A stretch of DNA of 64,000 bases from Closterium sp. NIES-65. Lineage: Eukaryota; Streptophyta; Zygnematophyceae; Desmidiales; Closteriaceae. A program made the position numbers and the translations under genes. Of the stretch, positions 21,200-32,509 are shown piece by piece (positions within the stretch are counted from its first letter, which is position 1; the number at the start of each line of letters is the position of its first letter). The stretch is from NCBI GenBank assembly GCA_948144175.1, contig CANXME010000398.1, positions 1,106,001 to 1,170,000 on the forward strand, in the 5' to 3' direction. Below the pieces are notes generated by a model. That model had not been told where the DNA came from. It searched no databases and saw nothing but the letters and a program-made list of their open reading frames with translations.

Positions 21200-21893
21200 C
21201 AAACGTCGCCTGCTTGCGCGCACCTTCTCCGGACCCGCGCGAGCCCCGCAAACGTCTCCCCCCAAAACGTCCCCCACTCGCGCGCGCCTTTTCCGGGGAC
21301 CCGCACCCCCCGCAAACGTCTCCCTCCGAAACGTCGCCCGCTCGCGCACACCTTCTCCAAGGACCCGCGCCCCCCGCAAACGTCTCCCCCCAAAACGTCG
21401 CCCGCTCGCGAACACCTTCTCCAGACCCGCGCGAGCCCCGAAAACGTCTCCCCCCGAAACGTCGCCCGCTCGCGCGCACCTTCTCCGGGGACCCGCCCCC
21501 CTCGCAAACGTTTACCCCCGAAAGTCGCCCGCTCGCGCGCACTTTCTCCGTGGACCCGCGCCCCCCGCAAAAGTCTCACCCCGAAACGTCGTCCGCTCGC
21601 GCGCACCTTCTTCGGGGACCTGCGCCCCCCGCAAACGTCTCCCCCCGAAACGTCGCCCGCTCGCGCGCATCTTTTCCGGGGACCTGCGCCCCCCGCAAAC
21701 GTCTCCCCCCGAAACGTCGCCCGCTCGCGCGCACCTACTCCGGGGTCTCGCGCCCCCCACAAACGTCTCCCCCCGAAACCTCGTCCGCTCGCGCGCACCT
21801 TCTCTGGACCCCCGCGCACCCTGCAAACGTCTCCCCGCGAAACATCGCCCGCTCGCACGCACCTTCTCCAGGGACCCGCGCCCCCCGCAAACG

Positions 21894-23725
21894 TCTGCCC
21901 ACCGCCCCATTCTCCCGCTTTCCATCACCCCGCCCCATTCTCCCGCTTTCCATCACCCCGCCCCATTCTCCCGCTTTCCATCACCCCGCCCCATTCTCCC
22001 ACTTTCCATCACCCCGCCCCATTCTCCCGCTTTCCATCACCCCGCCCCATTCTCCCGCTTTCCATCACCCCGCCCCATTCTCCCTCCTTCCATCACCCCG
22101 CCCCATTCTCCCACCTTCCATCACCCCTCTCCATTCTCCCGCATTCTATCACCCCACCCCATTCTCCCGCTTTCCATCACCCTGCCCCATATTCCCTCTT
22201 TCCATCACCCCGCCCCAATCTCTCGCTTTCCATCACCCCGCCCCATTCTCCCTCCTTCCATCACCCCGCCCTATTCTCCCTCCTTCCATCACCCCGCCCC
22301 ATTCTCCCTTCTTTCATCACCCCGCCCCATTCTCCCTCCTTCCATCACCCTGCCCCATTCTCACGCTTTCCATCACCCCGCCCCGTTCTCCCCCTTTCCA
22401 TCACCTCACCCCATTCTCTCGCTTTCCATCACCCCGCCCCATTCTCCCGCTTTCCATCACCCCGCCCCATTCTCCCTCTTTCCTTCACCCCGCCCCATTC
22501 TCCCTCTTTCCATCACCCCGCCCCATTCTCTTGCTTTCCATCACCCCACCCCATTCTCTCGCTTTCCATCACCCCGCCCCATTCTCCCTCCTTCCATAAC
22601 CTCGCCCCATTCTCCCTCCTTCCATCACCCCGCCCCATTCTCCCGCCTTCCATCACCCCGCCCCATTCTCCCGCTTTCCATCACCGTACCCCATTCTCCC
22701 GCTTTCTGTTACCCTGCTCCATTCTCCCGCTTTCCATCACCCCGCCCCATTCTCCCTTTTTCCATCACCCCGCCCCATTCTCCCGCTTTCCATCACCCCA
22801 CCCTTTTCTCCCGCTTTCCATCACCTTGCCCCATTCTCCCGCTTTCAATCACCCCGCCCCATTGTCCCTCCTTCCATCACCCCGGCCCATTCTCCCTCCT
22901 TCCATCACCCCGCCCTATTCTTCCGCTTTCCATCACCTCGCCCCATTCTCCCTCTTTCCATCACCTTGCCCCATTCTCCCGCTTTCCATCACCCCAACCC
23001 ATTCTCCCGCTTTCTTTCACCCCGCCCCATTTTCCCGCTTTCCATCACCCCGCCCCATTCTCCCTCCTTCCATCACCCCACCCCATTCTCCCTCCTTCCA
23101 TCACCCCGCCCCATTCTCCCGCTTTCCATCACCCCGCCCCATTCTCCCGCTTTCCATCACGCCCCCCCCATTCTCCCACTTTCCATCACCCCGCCCCATT
23201 CTCCCGCTTTCTATCACCCCGCCTCATTCTCCCGCTTTCCATCCCCCCGTCCCATTTTCCCGCTTTCCATCACCCCGCCCCATTCTCCCGCTTTCCAGCA
23301 CCCCGCCCCATTCTCCCGCTTTCCATCACCCCGCCCCATTCTCCCGCATTCCCTCACCCCGCCCCATTCTCCCGCTTTCCATCACCCCGCCCCATTCTCC
23401 CGCTTTCCATCACCCCGCCCCATTCTCCCTCCTTCCATCACCCCGCCCCATTCTCCCGCTCTCCATCACCCCGCCCCATTCTCCCGCTTTCCATCACCCC
23501 GCTTGATTCTCCCGCTTTCCATTATCCCGCCCCATTCTCCCCCTTTCCATCACCCTGCCCCATTCTCCCGCTTTCCATCGCCCCACCCCATTCTCCAGCT
23601 TTCCATCACCCCGCCCCATTCTCCCGCTTTCCATCACCCCGCCCCATTCTCCCGCTTTCCATCACCCCGCCCCATTCTCCCGCTTTCCATCACCCCGCCC
23701 CATTCTCCCTCCTTCCATCAACCCG
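21894..23725. repeat. 28-bp pyrimidine-rich satellite, left block
   Basis: About 65 copies of a 28-bp unit containing CCATTCTCCCGCTTTCCATC followed by ACCCCGCC. The period is exact (for example 23641 to 23669). A frequent variant has CTCCCTCCTTCC. One strand is almost pure pyrimidine with very few stops, so 28-residue-periodic frames (three units each) appear. They are not genes. Confidence 0.95.
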
Positions 23726-24712
23726 TGTTGTGCCAACACATTTCAGTGGCACGGTCATCGCACTCCAATTCCGCCTACAAGCCTGCTCAGCTTCTGGAAT
23801 TTTGTGGGGCGGTTGTTCAACATGTGGTCTTTATACCCTCAAAGACAACATTTTATGTTTCAAGACTTATGGCATCCCGGAAGTGTGTGTTACTCCTTTT
23901 TTGGTAACACCCGAGTTCACCATTTCGGCTGGTGAATTGTCTCCAGAGCTCTGATTGGTCTGAAATTCGGTCTGGCAGTCCTTTGTTTTTATGTGCAGGT
24001 GGTCAACAAGTTTCAGAACGATCCAACGTCTGAGCATTGCGTGACAGCTGCCGTAATTCACTGTTCCGTAGTCATGGTGCACTGTTGGCAGCATTTCCCT
24101 TGCCACCCTTTCATTGTTGTCATGCCAATGGTGCAGGGACAGAGAATGAGACAAGAAGTACAGGTGGTCAAGTCGGACTCTACAACCCTCCATTTGAGAA
24201 GTATGGTCTTCCTGGAAGCAGCTTGCAATAGGGTGCAAGTGGGAAGACAAGCTGACTCATGGTTGGCTTGACTCACAATTGGTTGCCTTGAGTACAGCTC
24301 TGAACATCCATGTGTGGTTGGCTTTGCTGACCTAGCTAGGATGTTGCCCATCCTTCTCTGGCCTTCCTCCCCTAGGACTAAACCTTCTCTGAGTTCCCAG
24401 GATGATCCCAACCCCTTGAGAGTCGCCTAGGCAATGTTATACTTCCCTCTTCCATGCATCAATGAGAATACACGGTTTTTCAGCCGAGCTTACGTTTTTG
24501 TTTACAGCGTAGCGCATACACCTTTGATGAAAGCAAGCAATACAACGTTGGAAAGCAGACACCTAAGGCTAACTACTATCTGAGTTTCAGCCTCGTGTGT
24601 TTTTGGAGCTGATCGTGACAGCGTTTTGAACAGAGGCGGTACGAAGTCGTCACTTTCTACTACTTAGGCGGTTTCATGGGCATTCGCGACCCCTAAGTGG
24701 ACTGAAGACTAT
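23726..24712 (+). mobile_element. ~990-bp insertion in the 28-bp satellite, possibly a solo LTR
   Basis: Unique, balanced-composition sequence interrupting the satellite. It begins TGTTGTGCC and ends GACTATAACA, so it has TG...CA ends with a short imperfect inverted repeat (TGTT/AACA). A TATA-like GTTATACTT at about 24,434 followed by CATCAATGAGAATACA would fit the U3/R part of an LTR. I could not show a clean target-site duplication because the flank is itself repetitive. Short frames on both strands resemble nothing I recognise. It could equally be the remnant of an older sequence the satellite grew around. Confidence 0.35.
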
Positions 24713-25838
24713 AACACCCCCCCCCCCTTCTCCTGCTTTCCATCACCCCATCCCATTCTCCCTCCTTCCATCACCCGCCCCATTCTCCCTCCTTCCATCA
24801 CCCCGCCACATTCTCCCGCTTTCCATCACCCCGCCCCATTCTCCCTCCTTCCATCACCCCGCCCCATTCTCCCGCTTTCCATCACCCCACCCCATTTTCC
24901 TGATTTCCATCACCCCGCCCCAATCTCCCGTTTTCCATCACCCCGCCCCATTCTCCCGCTTTTTATCACCCCGCCCCATTCTCCCGCTTTCCATCACCCC
25001 GCCCCATTCTCCCGCTTTCCTTCACCCCGCCCCATTCTCCCTCCTTTCATCACCCCGCCCCATTCTCCCACCTTCCATCACCCCGCCCCATTCTCCCGCT
25101 TTCTATCACCCCGCCCCATTCTCCCGCTTTCCATCACCCCGCCCCATTATCCCGCTTTCCATCACCCCACCCCATTCTCCCGCTTTCCATCACCCCGCCC
25201 CATTCTCCTGCTTTCCATCACCCCGGCCTATTCTCCCTCCTTCCATCACCCCGCCGCATTCTCCCTCCTTCCATCACCCTACCCCATTCTCCCGCTTTCC
25301 GTCACCCTGCCCCATTCTCCCGCTTTCCATCACCCCGCCCCATTCTCCCGCTTTCCATCACCCCGCCCCATTCTCCTGCTTTCCATCACCCCGCCCCATT
25401 CTCCCTCCTTCCATCACCCCGCCCCATTCTCCCACCTTCCATCACCCCTCTCCATTCTCCTGCTTTCCATCACCCCACCCCATTCTCCCGTTTTCCATCA
25501 CCCTGCCCCAATCTCCCGCTTTCCATCGCACCGCCCCATTCTCCCGCTTTCCATCACCTCGCCCCATTCTCCCTCCTTCCATCACCCTGCCCCATTCTCC
25601 CTCCTTCCATCACCCCGCCCCATTCTCACGCTTTCCATCACCCCGCCCCATTCTCCCGCTTTCCATCACCCCGCCCCATTCTCCCGCTTTCCATTAACCC
25701 ACCCTATTCTCCCTCCTACCATCACCCCGCCCCATTCTCCCGCTTTCCATTACCCCGCCCCATTCTCCCGCTTTCCATCAGCCCGCCCCATTCTCCCGCT
25801 TTCCATCACCCCGCATCATTCTCCCGCTTTCCATAACC
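24713..25838. repeat. 28-bp pyrimidine-rich satellite, right block
   Basis: About 40 further copies of the same 28-bp unit, in the same orientation as the left block, ending at CCATAACC directly against an LTR at 25839. The first bases are a C-rich run (24717-24727). Confidence 0.95.
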
Positions 25839-25964
25839 TGTCAAACTTATATGCTATAGTCTGTGTAGGCTGTAGTTGGGTAGACAATATGGGATACAAC
25901 ACTTTTAGTTTTTCCTACTTGTACCCACCTGTTTCCTAGTGCATTTATTCATCATTCTTTTACA
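25839..25964 (+). mobile_element. Copia-type LTR (126 bp) heading a chimeric element
   Basis: Plus-strand LTR starting TGTCAAACTTATATGC and ending TTCTTTTACA. It resembles the copia LTR of copy A (TGTGTAGGCTGTAGT block and TACTTGTACCCA block). It is followed at once by a primer site, TGGTATCAAAGC (25965-25976). Confidence 0.75.
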
Positions 25965-26033
25965 TGGTATCAAAGCAAAGGTCTCGGGTTCGAATCCCAG
26001 TGTGTGCACTTCGGGCATCCCAGTGCGGGGGGG
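25965..26033 (+). mobile_element. 69-bp core: primer site, B-box-like motif and polypurine tract
   Basis: Starts with TGGTATCAAAGC and contains GGTCTCGGGTTCGAATCCCA, which includes a perfect pol III B-box-like GGTTCGAATCC. It ends CAGTGCGGGGGGG against the next LTR at 26034. It corresponds to the 93-bp core of the TRIM-like elements but sits between two LTRs of different families. Confidence 0.6.
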
Positions 26034-26171
26034 TGTCAGAGGTCCACTGGTGATCCCCGATTGATCCTAGAGAAGGGTTATAGGCTACTTGTCCTGGGGG
26101 GTTATGGGCGCACTGACCCGCTACTTAACAAGCCCTTTTGTCCCAATGGTCTAGTGGTTGGGATTCTTACA
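26034..26171 (+). mobile_element. TRIM-type LTR (138 bp) serving as 5' LTR of copia copy C
   Basis: The plus-strand sequence starts TGTCAGAGGTCCACTGG and ends GGGATTCTTACA. It matches the 141-bp LTR of the miniature elements (blocks CCCGATTGATCCT, CTGACCCGCTACT, CCCAATGGTCTAGTGGTTGG). It is followed by primer site TGGTATAGAGCA (26172-26183) and then by the copia leader block GGGCCCACCGA shared with copy A. Confidence 0.7.
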
Positions 26172-27070
26172 TGGTATAGAGCAGGTTCCCTAGTGGGAAC
26201 GTTCCCTAGGGCCCACCGAAAATCCAAATTTTTTTTCCTGCCCGGAGCGCGCTTCGCCCCTGCTCGAGTCGCGCCCCGTGTGCCTTCCCTTAGCGGCCCG
26301 TCGCGCCCTTTTTCGGCCCCTCGCGACCCCTCGCACAGCCCCTCGCGGCCACTCTCACGGCCCCCCGCGGCCCCTCGCGGCCCCTCGCGGCCCCTTGTGG
26401 CCCCTCTCACGGCCCCTCGCGGCCCCGTCACGGCTCCCTTGCGGCCCCTCGCGGCCCCTCTCACGGCCCCTCGCGGCCCCGTCGCGGCTCCCTGGCGGCC
26501 CCTTGCGGCCCCTTGTGGCCCCTTCGTGGCCCGTCGCGGCCCCTTCTCAACCGCCGCCGCCCCTGCCCCGGCCGCAGCAGCCGCCACCACCAACAGCAGC
26601 CGCCGCCGCCGGCGACAGCAGCCGCCGCCGCCGCCACCGCCGACAGCAGCAGCCGCCGGCGCTGACATCAGCAGCCGCCTCCGCCGCCGACGACAGCAGC
26701 CGCCGCCGCCGACAGCAGCAGCCGCCGCCGCCGACAGCAGCAGCCGCCGCCGCCGCCGACACCAGCAGCCGCCGCCGCCCCTGCCCGCCGCGGCACCCTG
26801 GCCCCTGGAGCAGCCGCCGCTGCTGCAGCTGCCCCTGGCCCCTGGAGCAGCCGCCCTTGCAGCAGCCGCCACGGCCTCTGGTGCAGCAGTCCCTGCACCA
26901 GCCGCGGCGCCCTCGCCCTGCGGTGGTAGCGGCCTCACCATTGCCGCTGTCGTACTCCTCCCCTTCTTGCCACTGGTGGGCACTGCTGTTACTACTGTTA
27001 CTGCTGCTCTTGCTACTACTTCTCTTTCTACTGCTACTGCTGCTCCAGGCGTGGCCAGATGTAGCACCAG
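26172..27070 (+). repeat. Primer site and GC-rich leader of copia copy C
   Basis: After the degenerate primer site, the sequence GTGGGAACGTTCCCTAGGG, then GGCCCACCGA and CCTGCCCGGAGCGCGCT, matches the leader of copy A (about 4920-4995 on the minus strand). About 26280-26545 is made of GCGGCCCCT repeats. About 26570-26900 is CAG/CCG-rich low-complexity DNA. The gag N-terminal coding part present in copy A is missing; the leader runs into the gag C-terminal region. Confidence 0.7.
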
Positions 27071-29998
27071 CGCCGTCCGCGTGAGTCCCTCACGCCCCAG
27101 CAGCTTCGTGAGTGGTACGCTAATAGGGGTTGTCGGGGTGACCGTAGTGAGAGTCGTTCTGGCGTGAGTAGTTCGGGAGCTACTTGTAGTGGCCAGATGC
27201 AGCTGCAGCGTAGTCCGCGCGCGGTCCTTTCGCCCTAGCAGCTTCCTGACTGGTACGCTCAGCGTGGAGGGTCACGGAGTACTGCTCGCTGTCCGTACGT
27301 CATTCGCACTGGTGCTCGGACTGGTCAGCCTTGCGGGACGTTTGGTCACGCAGAGTCCCGCTGCTTCGCCCGTCTAGGAGACGCCTGGCGTACGGAGTTT
27401 GGCGACGCCGCTGAGCTCCCCGACTCGGTGGAGCTGCTTAGGCAGAGGGTAGATATCTATGCTCTTGACTATGATGCTATCCTCACTGCCATGTATGCAT
27501 TGCCTACTAGTGATGTGGGTGACTGTTACCTGTGTGTTCCGCCTGACCCGGGCATTGAGGCTGATGCTCTAGGTGCTGGTGAGGCTGCTGCTCTAGGTGC
27601 TAGTGAGTCTACTCCTCTAGGTGCTGGTGAGTCTGCTGCCCCAGGTGCTGGTGAGTCTGCTGCCCCAGGTGCTGGTGAGTCTGCTGCCCCAGGTGCTGGT
27701 GAGTCTGCTCTCTCAGGTACCACGTCGTCTCAGGCCTTACACCCCTTCACCCTTGACTCGGGTGCTTCCCGCTCCTTCTTTCGAGACCGCACCACACTCA
27801 CGCCGCTTAGTCGGCCGGCTGCAGTCTCCCTGGCAGACCCCTCTGGGGGTCCTGTCCTTGCCCACTTCTCCACTGTCTTACAATGTCCGGCGGCCCCTTC
27901 TGGCTCTTTGTCAGGTCTTTACCTCCCCTCGTTCTCTACGAACTTGGTGAGTAGTGCTGACCTACAGGATGGAGGGGTTGACCAGTTCACTCCTGCGCGT
28001 CAGCGAGTGACCCACTGTACGTGTGCTCGGACGGGCCGACACTTGGCCACGTTTACCCGTAAGCCGGGGTCGAGCCTGTACACACTGACTACTGAGTCTC
28101 CTCAGGTAGTTGCGTCGAGTCAGGTGTTTGCTGCAGCGTCCAGGTCTGGTCCTGAGTCTGCCCCCTCCTCGTGTCGTCTCCTGTCTCACCAGACTCTCCT
28201 CTGACACCACCACCTTGGTCACCCCTCCCTGCCTCGTCTCCGAGGCATGGCCTCTCGTTTCCTTGTCTCGGGTCTCCCCAGGTCCCTCCCTTCTCTTCCT
28301 CCAGGGCCTGCCCCCACCTGCGTTCCCTGCGTCGAGGGGCGGCAGCGCGCCGCTCTTCACTCCTCCGAGTTTCCTCCGACAGAGGCTCCGCTGCAGACGC
28401 TTCACATGGACGTGTCGGTCCCAGCCCGCGTCCGTGGACAGGGTCACAAGCGTTACTTCCTGCTGGTGGTTGACGACTACTCGCGTTACACCACAGTCTT
28501 CCCCTTGCGCAGCAAGGGTGAGGTCACTGAGGTGTTGATCGACTGGATCCGCGCAGCTCATCTCCATCTCAAAGAGAGTTTCGGCTCGGACTTTCCTATC
28601 CTGCGTCTGCACTCGGACAGGGGCGGTGAGTTTTCCTCTGACCTTCTGCGAGCCTTCTGTCGTGCACAGGGAATCCGCCAAACTTTCACGCTTCCGGCCT
28701 CTCCACAGCAAAACGGGATTGCTGAGCGCCGCATTGGCATGGTCATGGATGTCGCTCGTACGTCCATGATCCATGCGGCTGCTCCCCATTTTCTGTGGCC
28801 GTTCGCGGTTTAGTACGCGGCGCACCAGATCAACCTTCAGCCCTGGGTCTCCTTGCCGGAGACCTCCCCTACTCTGCGGTGGACGGGGAAGGTTGGCGAT
28901 GCGTCTGCGTTTCGTGTCTGGGGATCTCGGGCTTTTGTCCGCGACTTGTCTGCGGACAAGCTGTCCCCCCGTGCTGTTCCCTGCGTCTTCCTTGGCTTCC
29001 CCCTTTACGCGCCTGGTTGGCAGTTTTACCACCCCACCTCGCGCCGTGTCCTGTCCTCCCAGGACGTCACGTTTCACGAGTCGGTGACTTACTACCGTCT
29101 CTTCCCCTACCGCATTGCGCCCCTCCTCCCGCCGCCGCTCTTCCTTGCGCCAGGTCCTCCCCCGGTAGACCCCCTCCCCCCCCCAGGGTCCTGCCCCGTC
29201 AGGTGTGTCCCAGGTAGACGCAGTCGAGCCTGTCGAGGTAGCTGTTGACTCTGGTGCTGCTAGAGGTGCTGAGCCTGCTGGTGCCGGGTCTAGAGGTGCT
29301 GAGCCTGAGGGTGCGGAGCCTGGGGGTGCTGAGTCTGGGGGTGCTGAGCCTGGGGGTGCTTAGTCTGGGGGTGCTGAGCCTGGGGGTGCTGAGCCTGGGG
29401 GTGCGGAGCCTGGGGGTGCTGGGTCTGCTCGTCTGGCCTCTCGCGGTGCTTTGTCGAGGCGGGAGCCACTCTCTCCGTAGAAGCTGCGCGAGTGGTTTGC
29501 CCGACGCTGGAGCCGTGCTGCTGGAGTTGGAGGCACTACGGTTGCTGCTGGTCCCGAAGGTGCTCGTACTGGTGGTACTGGAGCTTCTGGAGCTGGGGGT
29601 GCTATTGGGGCTGCTGGAGTTAGTCCTGCTGGAGGTACTGCTGGATCTGCTGGCGTTACTGGAGCTGCCGGTCCTACTGGAGTTGGTGCTGCTGGAGCTA
29701 CTGGTGCTACTGTAGCTGGAGCTGCTGGGGGTGTTCGCGCTGGTGGTTCTTCTGGCGCTGGTGCGTTTGAGGGTGCTGGAGTTGGCGCTATTGGAGCTGG
29801 AGGTGCTGCTAGCGCCGGTGCTGCCGCTGGGGGTACTGGTGCTGTCCCTGCTGGTTCTGGAGGCGCTGCGCGGCCGCGGCCGTACTTCGTTCCGCTCCTT
29901 GAGCAGGTTCTTGGTCTCCCGCCCTCTACTGGTCCTGCTCCTCCCTTAGAGTGTCCTCAGCCTGTCTAGTCGCAGTCACAGTTACAGCCCGCCTCCTC
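27071..29998 (+). pseudogene. Copia copy C: gag C-terminus, protease, integrase and linker, decayed
   Basis: One frame from the gag tail to about 29,170. It has a duplicated QQLxxWYAxRG block, a zinc knuckle C-x13-C-x4-H-x4-C (about 27,290-27,365), protease LDSGAS (about 27,755), integrase zinc finger (CVPC), first core Asp, HSDRGGEF and the NGIAERR signature. In-frame stops are TAG 27236, TGA 28202 (Trp elsewhere) and TAG 28811 (Arg elsewhere). The frame slips at a C run near 29,180. It then continues as the AEPGG linker with TAG at 29361, 29478 and 29967. It stops at about 29,998, before the reverse transcriptase, where an inverted gag piece begins. No RT or RNase H follows. Confidence 0.9.
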
Positions 29999-30002
29999 CG
30001 GA

Positions 30003-30345
30003 GCAGGAGCAGCAGCCCCAATACTCGGGTCAGGCGGAACACATAGGTAACAGTCACCCTCATCACTAGTAGACACAACATACATGGCAGCAAGAATAGC
30101 ATCATAATCTAGATCAAAGATAGCAACCCCCGCCCTAGACAGAACGTCCCAGCGCCCTCGCTCAGAGACCTCAGGGAACTAGTGACGCCACGTGTCCGTC
30201 AGGCGGCCGAAACAGCGCTGGGTGGAGTGCGGGCCCCCGCACTGCTCACCAGCGCGGTCGCCGGTACGGAGGACGTAGGTGCAGGGACCAGTACCCCCAC
30301 CGCGCTGACGCGCAGCGTACCACTCACGGAGCTGCTAAGGGGTCA
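30003..30345 (-). pseudogene. Inverted copia gag fragment
   Basis: The minus-strand translation gives the gag QLREWYAARQRGG stretch, the zinc knuckle (CTYVLRTGDRAGEQCGGPH then RCFGRLTDTW) and the DLDYDAILAAMY segment, ending near PPDPSIG. An in-frame TAG occupies 30179-30181 where copies A and D have CAG (Gln). It points towards copy C tail to tail and ends against the 64-bp array. It is the scar of a rearrangement or of a second, oppositely oriented element. Confidence 0.85.
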
Positions 30346-32134
30346 GGGTCTCACGACTCCCGAAACGTCGCCCGCTCACACGCACCTTCTCCGGGGACCC
30401 GCGCTCCCCGCAAACGTCTCCCCTTAAAACGTCACCCGCTCTCGCGCACCTTATTCGGACCTGCGCGAGCCCCGCAAACGTCTCCCCCTGAAACGTCGCC
30501 CGCTCGCGCGCACCTTTTCCAGGACCCGCCCACCCCGCAAACGTCCCCCCCCCCCCGAAATGTCGCCTTCTCGCGCGCACCTTTTCCGGGGACCCGCGTC
30601 CCCCGCAAACGTCTCCCCCCGAAACATGGCCCGCTCGCGCGCACCTTCTTCGGGGACCTGCGCCACCAGCAAATGTCTCCCCCCGAAACGTCGCCTGCTC
30701 GCGCGCACCTTTTCCGGGGACCTGCGCCCCCCGCAAACGTCTCCCCCCGAAACGTCGCCCGCTCTCGCACACCTTCTCTGGATTCCCGCGCCCCCCACAA
30801 AGGTCTCCCCCCGAAACGTCGCCCGCTCACGCGCACCTTCTCTGGACCCCCACGCCCCCCGCAAACGTCTCCCCCCGAAACGTCGCCCGCTCGCGCGCAC
30901 CTTCTACAGGGACCCGCACCCCCCACAAACGTCTCCCCCCGAAACGTCGCCCGCTCGCGAGCACCTTCTCCGGACCCGTGCGAGCCCCGCAAACGTCTCC
31001 CCCCGAAACGTCGCCCGCTCGTGCGCACCTTCTCCAGAACAGCGCGAGCCCCGCAAACGTCTTCCCCCGAAACGTCGCCCGGTCATGCGCACTTTCTCCG
31101 CGGACCCGCCCCCCCCGCAAACGTCTCCCCCTAAAACGTCGCCTGCTCGCGCGCACTTTTTCCGGGGACCCGCGCCCCCCGCTAACGTCTCCCCCCGAAA
31201 CGCCGCCCGCTCGCGCGCACCTTCTCCGGGGACCCGCGCCCCCCGCAAACGTCTCCCCCCAAAACGTCGTCCGCTCGCGCGCACCTTCTCCGGGGACCCG
31301 CGCCCCCCCGCAAACGTCTCCCCCCGAGACGTCGCCCGCTCTCGCGCACCTTCTCTAGATCCCCGCGCCCTCCGCAAACGTCTCCCCCTGAAGCGTCGCT
31401 CGCTCGCGCGCACTTTCTCCGGGGACCTGCGCCCCCTGCAAACGTCTCCCCTTGAAACGTCGCCTGCTCGCGCGCATATTTTCGGACCCGCGCGAGCCCC
31501 GCAAACGTCTCCCCCTGAAACGTCGCCCGCTCGCGTGCACCTTTTCCAGGGACCCGCACCCCCTGCAAACGTCTCCACCCGAAACGTCGCCTGCTCGCAC
31601 CCACCTTCTCCAGAGACCCGCCCCCCCGCAAACGTCTCCCCCCGAAACGTCGCCCGCTCACGCGCACCTTCGTTGGACCCCGCGCGAGCCCTGCAAACGT
31701 CTCCCCCCGAAACGTCGCCCGCTTGCGCGCACCTGCTCCGGGGACCCGCGCCCCCAGCAAACGTCTCCCCCCGAAACGTCGCCCGCTCTCGGGCACCTTC
31801 TCTGGATTCCCACGCCCCCCCTTGCAAACGTCTCCCCCCGAAACGTCGCCCGCTCGCACCCACCTTCTCCAGGGACCCGCCCCCCCGCAAACGTCTCCCC
31901 TCGAAACGTCGCCCGCTCACGCGCACCTTCGTTGGACCCCGCGCGAGCCCTGCAAACGTCTCCCCACAAAACGTCGCCCGCTCGCGCGCACCTGTTCCGG
32001 GGACCCGCGCCCCCAGCAAACGTCTCCCCCCGAAACGTCGCCCGCTCACGCGCACCTTCTCGGGACCACCGCGCCCCCCGCAAACGTCGCCTTCTCGCGC
32101 GCACCTTTTCCGGGGACCCGCGCCCCCCGCAAAC

Positions 32135-32509
32135 TGTCAGAATCCCAACCACTAGACCATTGGGATAAAAGGACTTGTTTCAGTAGCGGTTCAGTGTGCC
32201 CATAATCCCCCAGGCGAACGCGCCTGTAACCCTCTCCAGGATCAATCGGGCATCCACAGTGCAGATCTACTGACACCCCCGCATACTGGGAGGCCCAGGA
32301 CTAAGCACAGCGGCACCGGCCTACATGTGCATACACCGGGATTCGAACCTGAGACCGTTCTGATACCATGTCAGAATCCCAACCACTAGACCATTGGGAT
32401 AAAAGGGCTTGTTTCAGTAGCGGGTCAGTGCACCCATAACCCCCCAGGCGAACGCGCCTGTAACCCTCTCCAGGATCAATCCGGCATCCACAGTGCAGAT
32501 CTACTGACA
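32135..32509 (-). mobile_element. TRIM-like miniature LTR element, copy 3 (375 bp)
   Basis: LTRs 32135-32275 and 32369-32509 (141 bp each, differing at about half a dozen sites), with a 93-bp core and primer site at 32357-32368 (one mismatch). It is flanked by CAAAC on both sides. Architecture and lengths are identical to copies 1 and 2. Confidence 0.75.

Larger units (their letters stand above)
13817..21893 (-). repeat. 64-bp minisatellite, array 2, inverted relative to array 1
   Basis: The same unit as array 1 but with the C-rich strand on plus. The switch is abrupt, at about 13,816, between GGTCCCCGGAGAA and ACGTCTCCCC. It holds about 115 units after subtracting two inserted 375-bp elements at 15942-16316 and 20825-21199. 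Order of tail subtypes next to the two inserts is the same, which points to block duplication within the array. It ends at about 21,893, passing directly into the 28-bp satellite. Open frames on both strands (hundreds of residues, Arg/Gly/Pro/Ser-rich) are by-products of the repeat. Confidence 0.95.

Noticed and set aside
22826..23907. Pro/His/Ser-rich plus-strand frames of 226 and 313 codons
   Set aside because: 28-residue periodicity from three 28-bp units; satellite by-product.
26004..27167. 387-codon plus-strand frame
   Set aside because: It crosses an LTR, primer site and GC-rich leader; low complexity, no domain.
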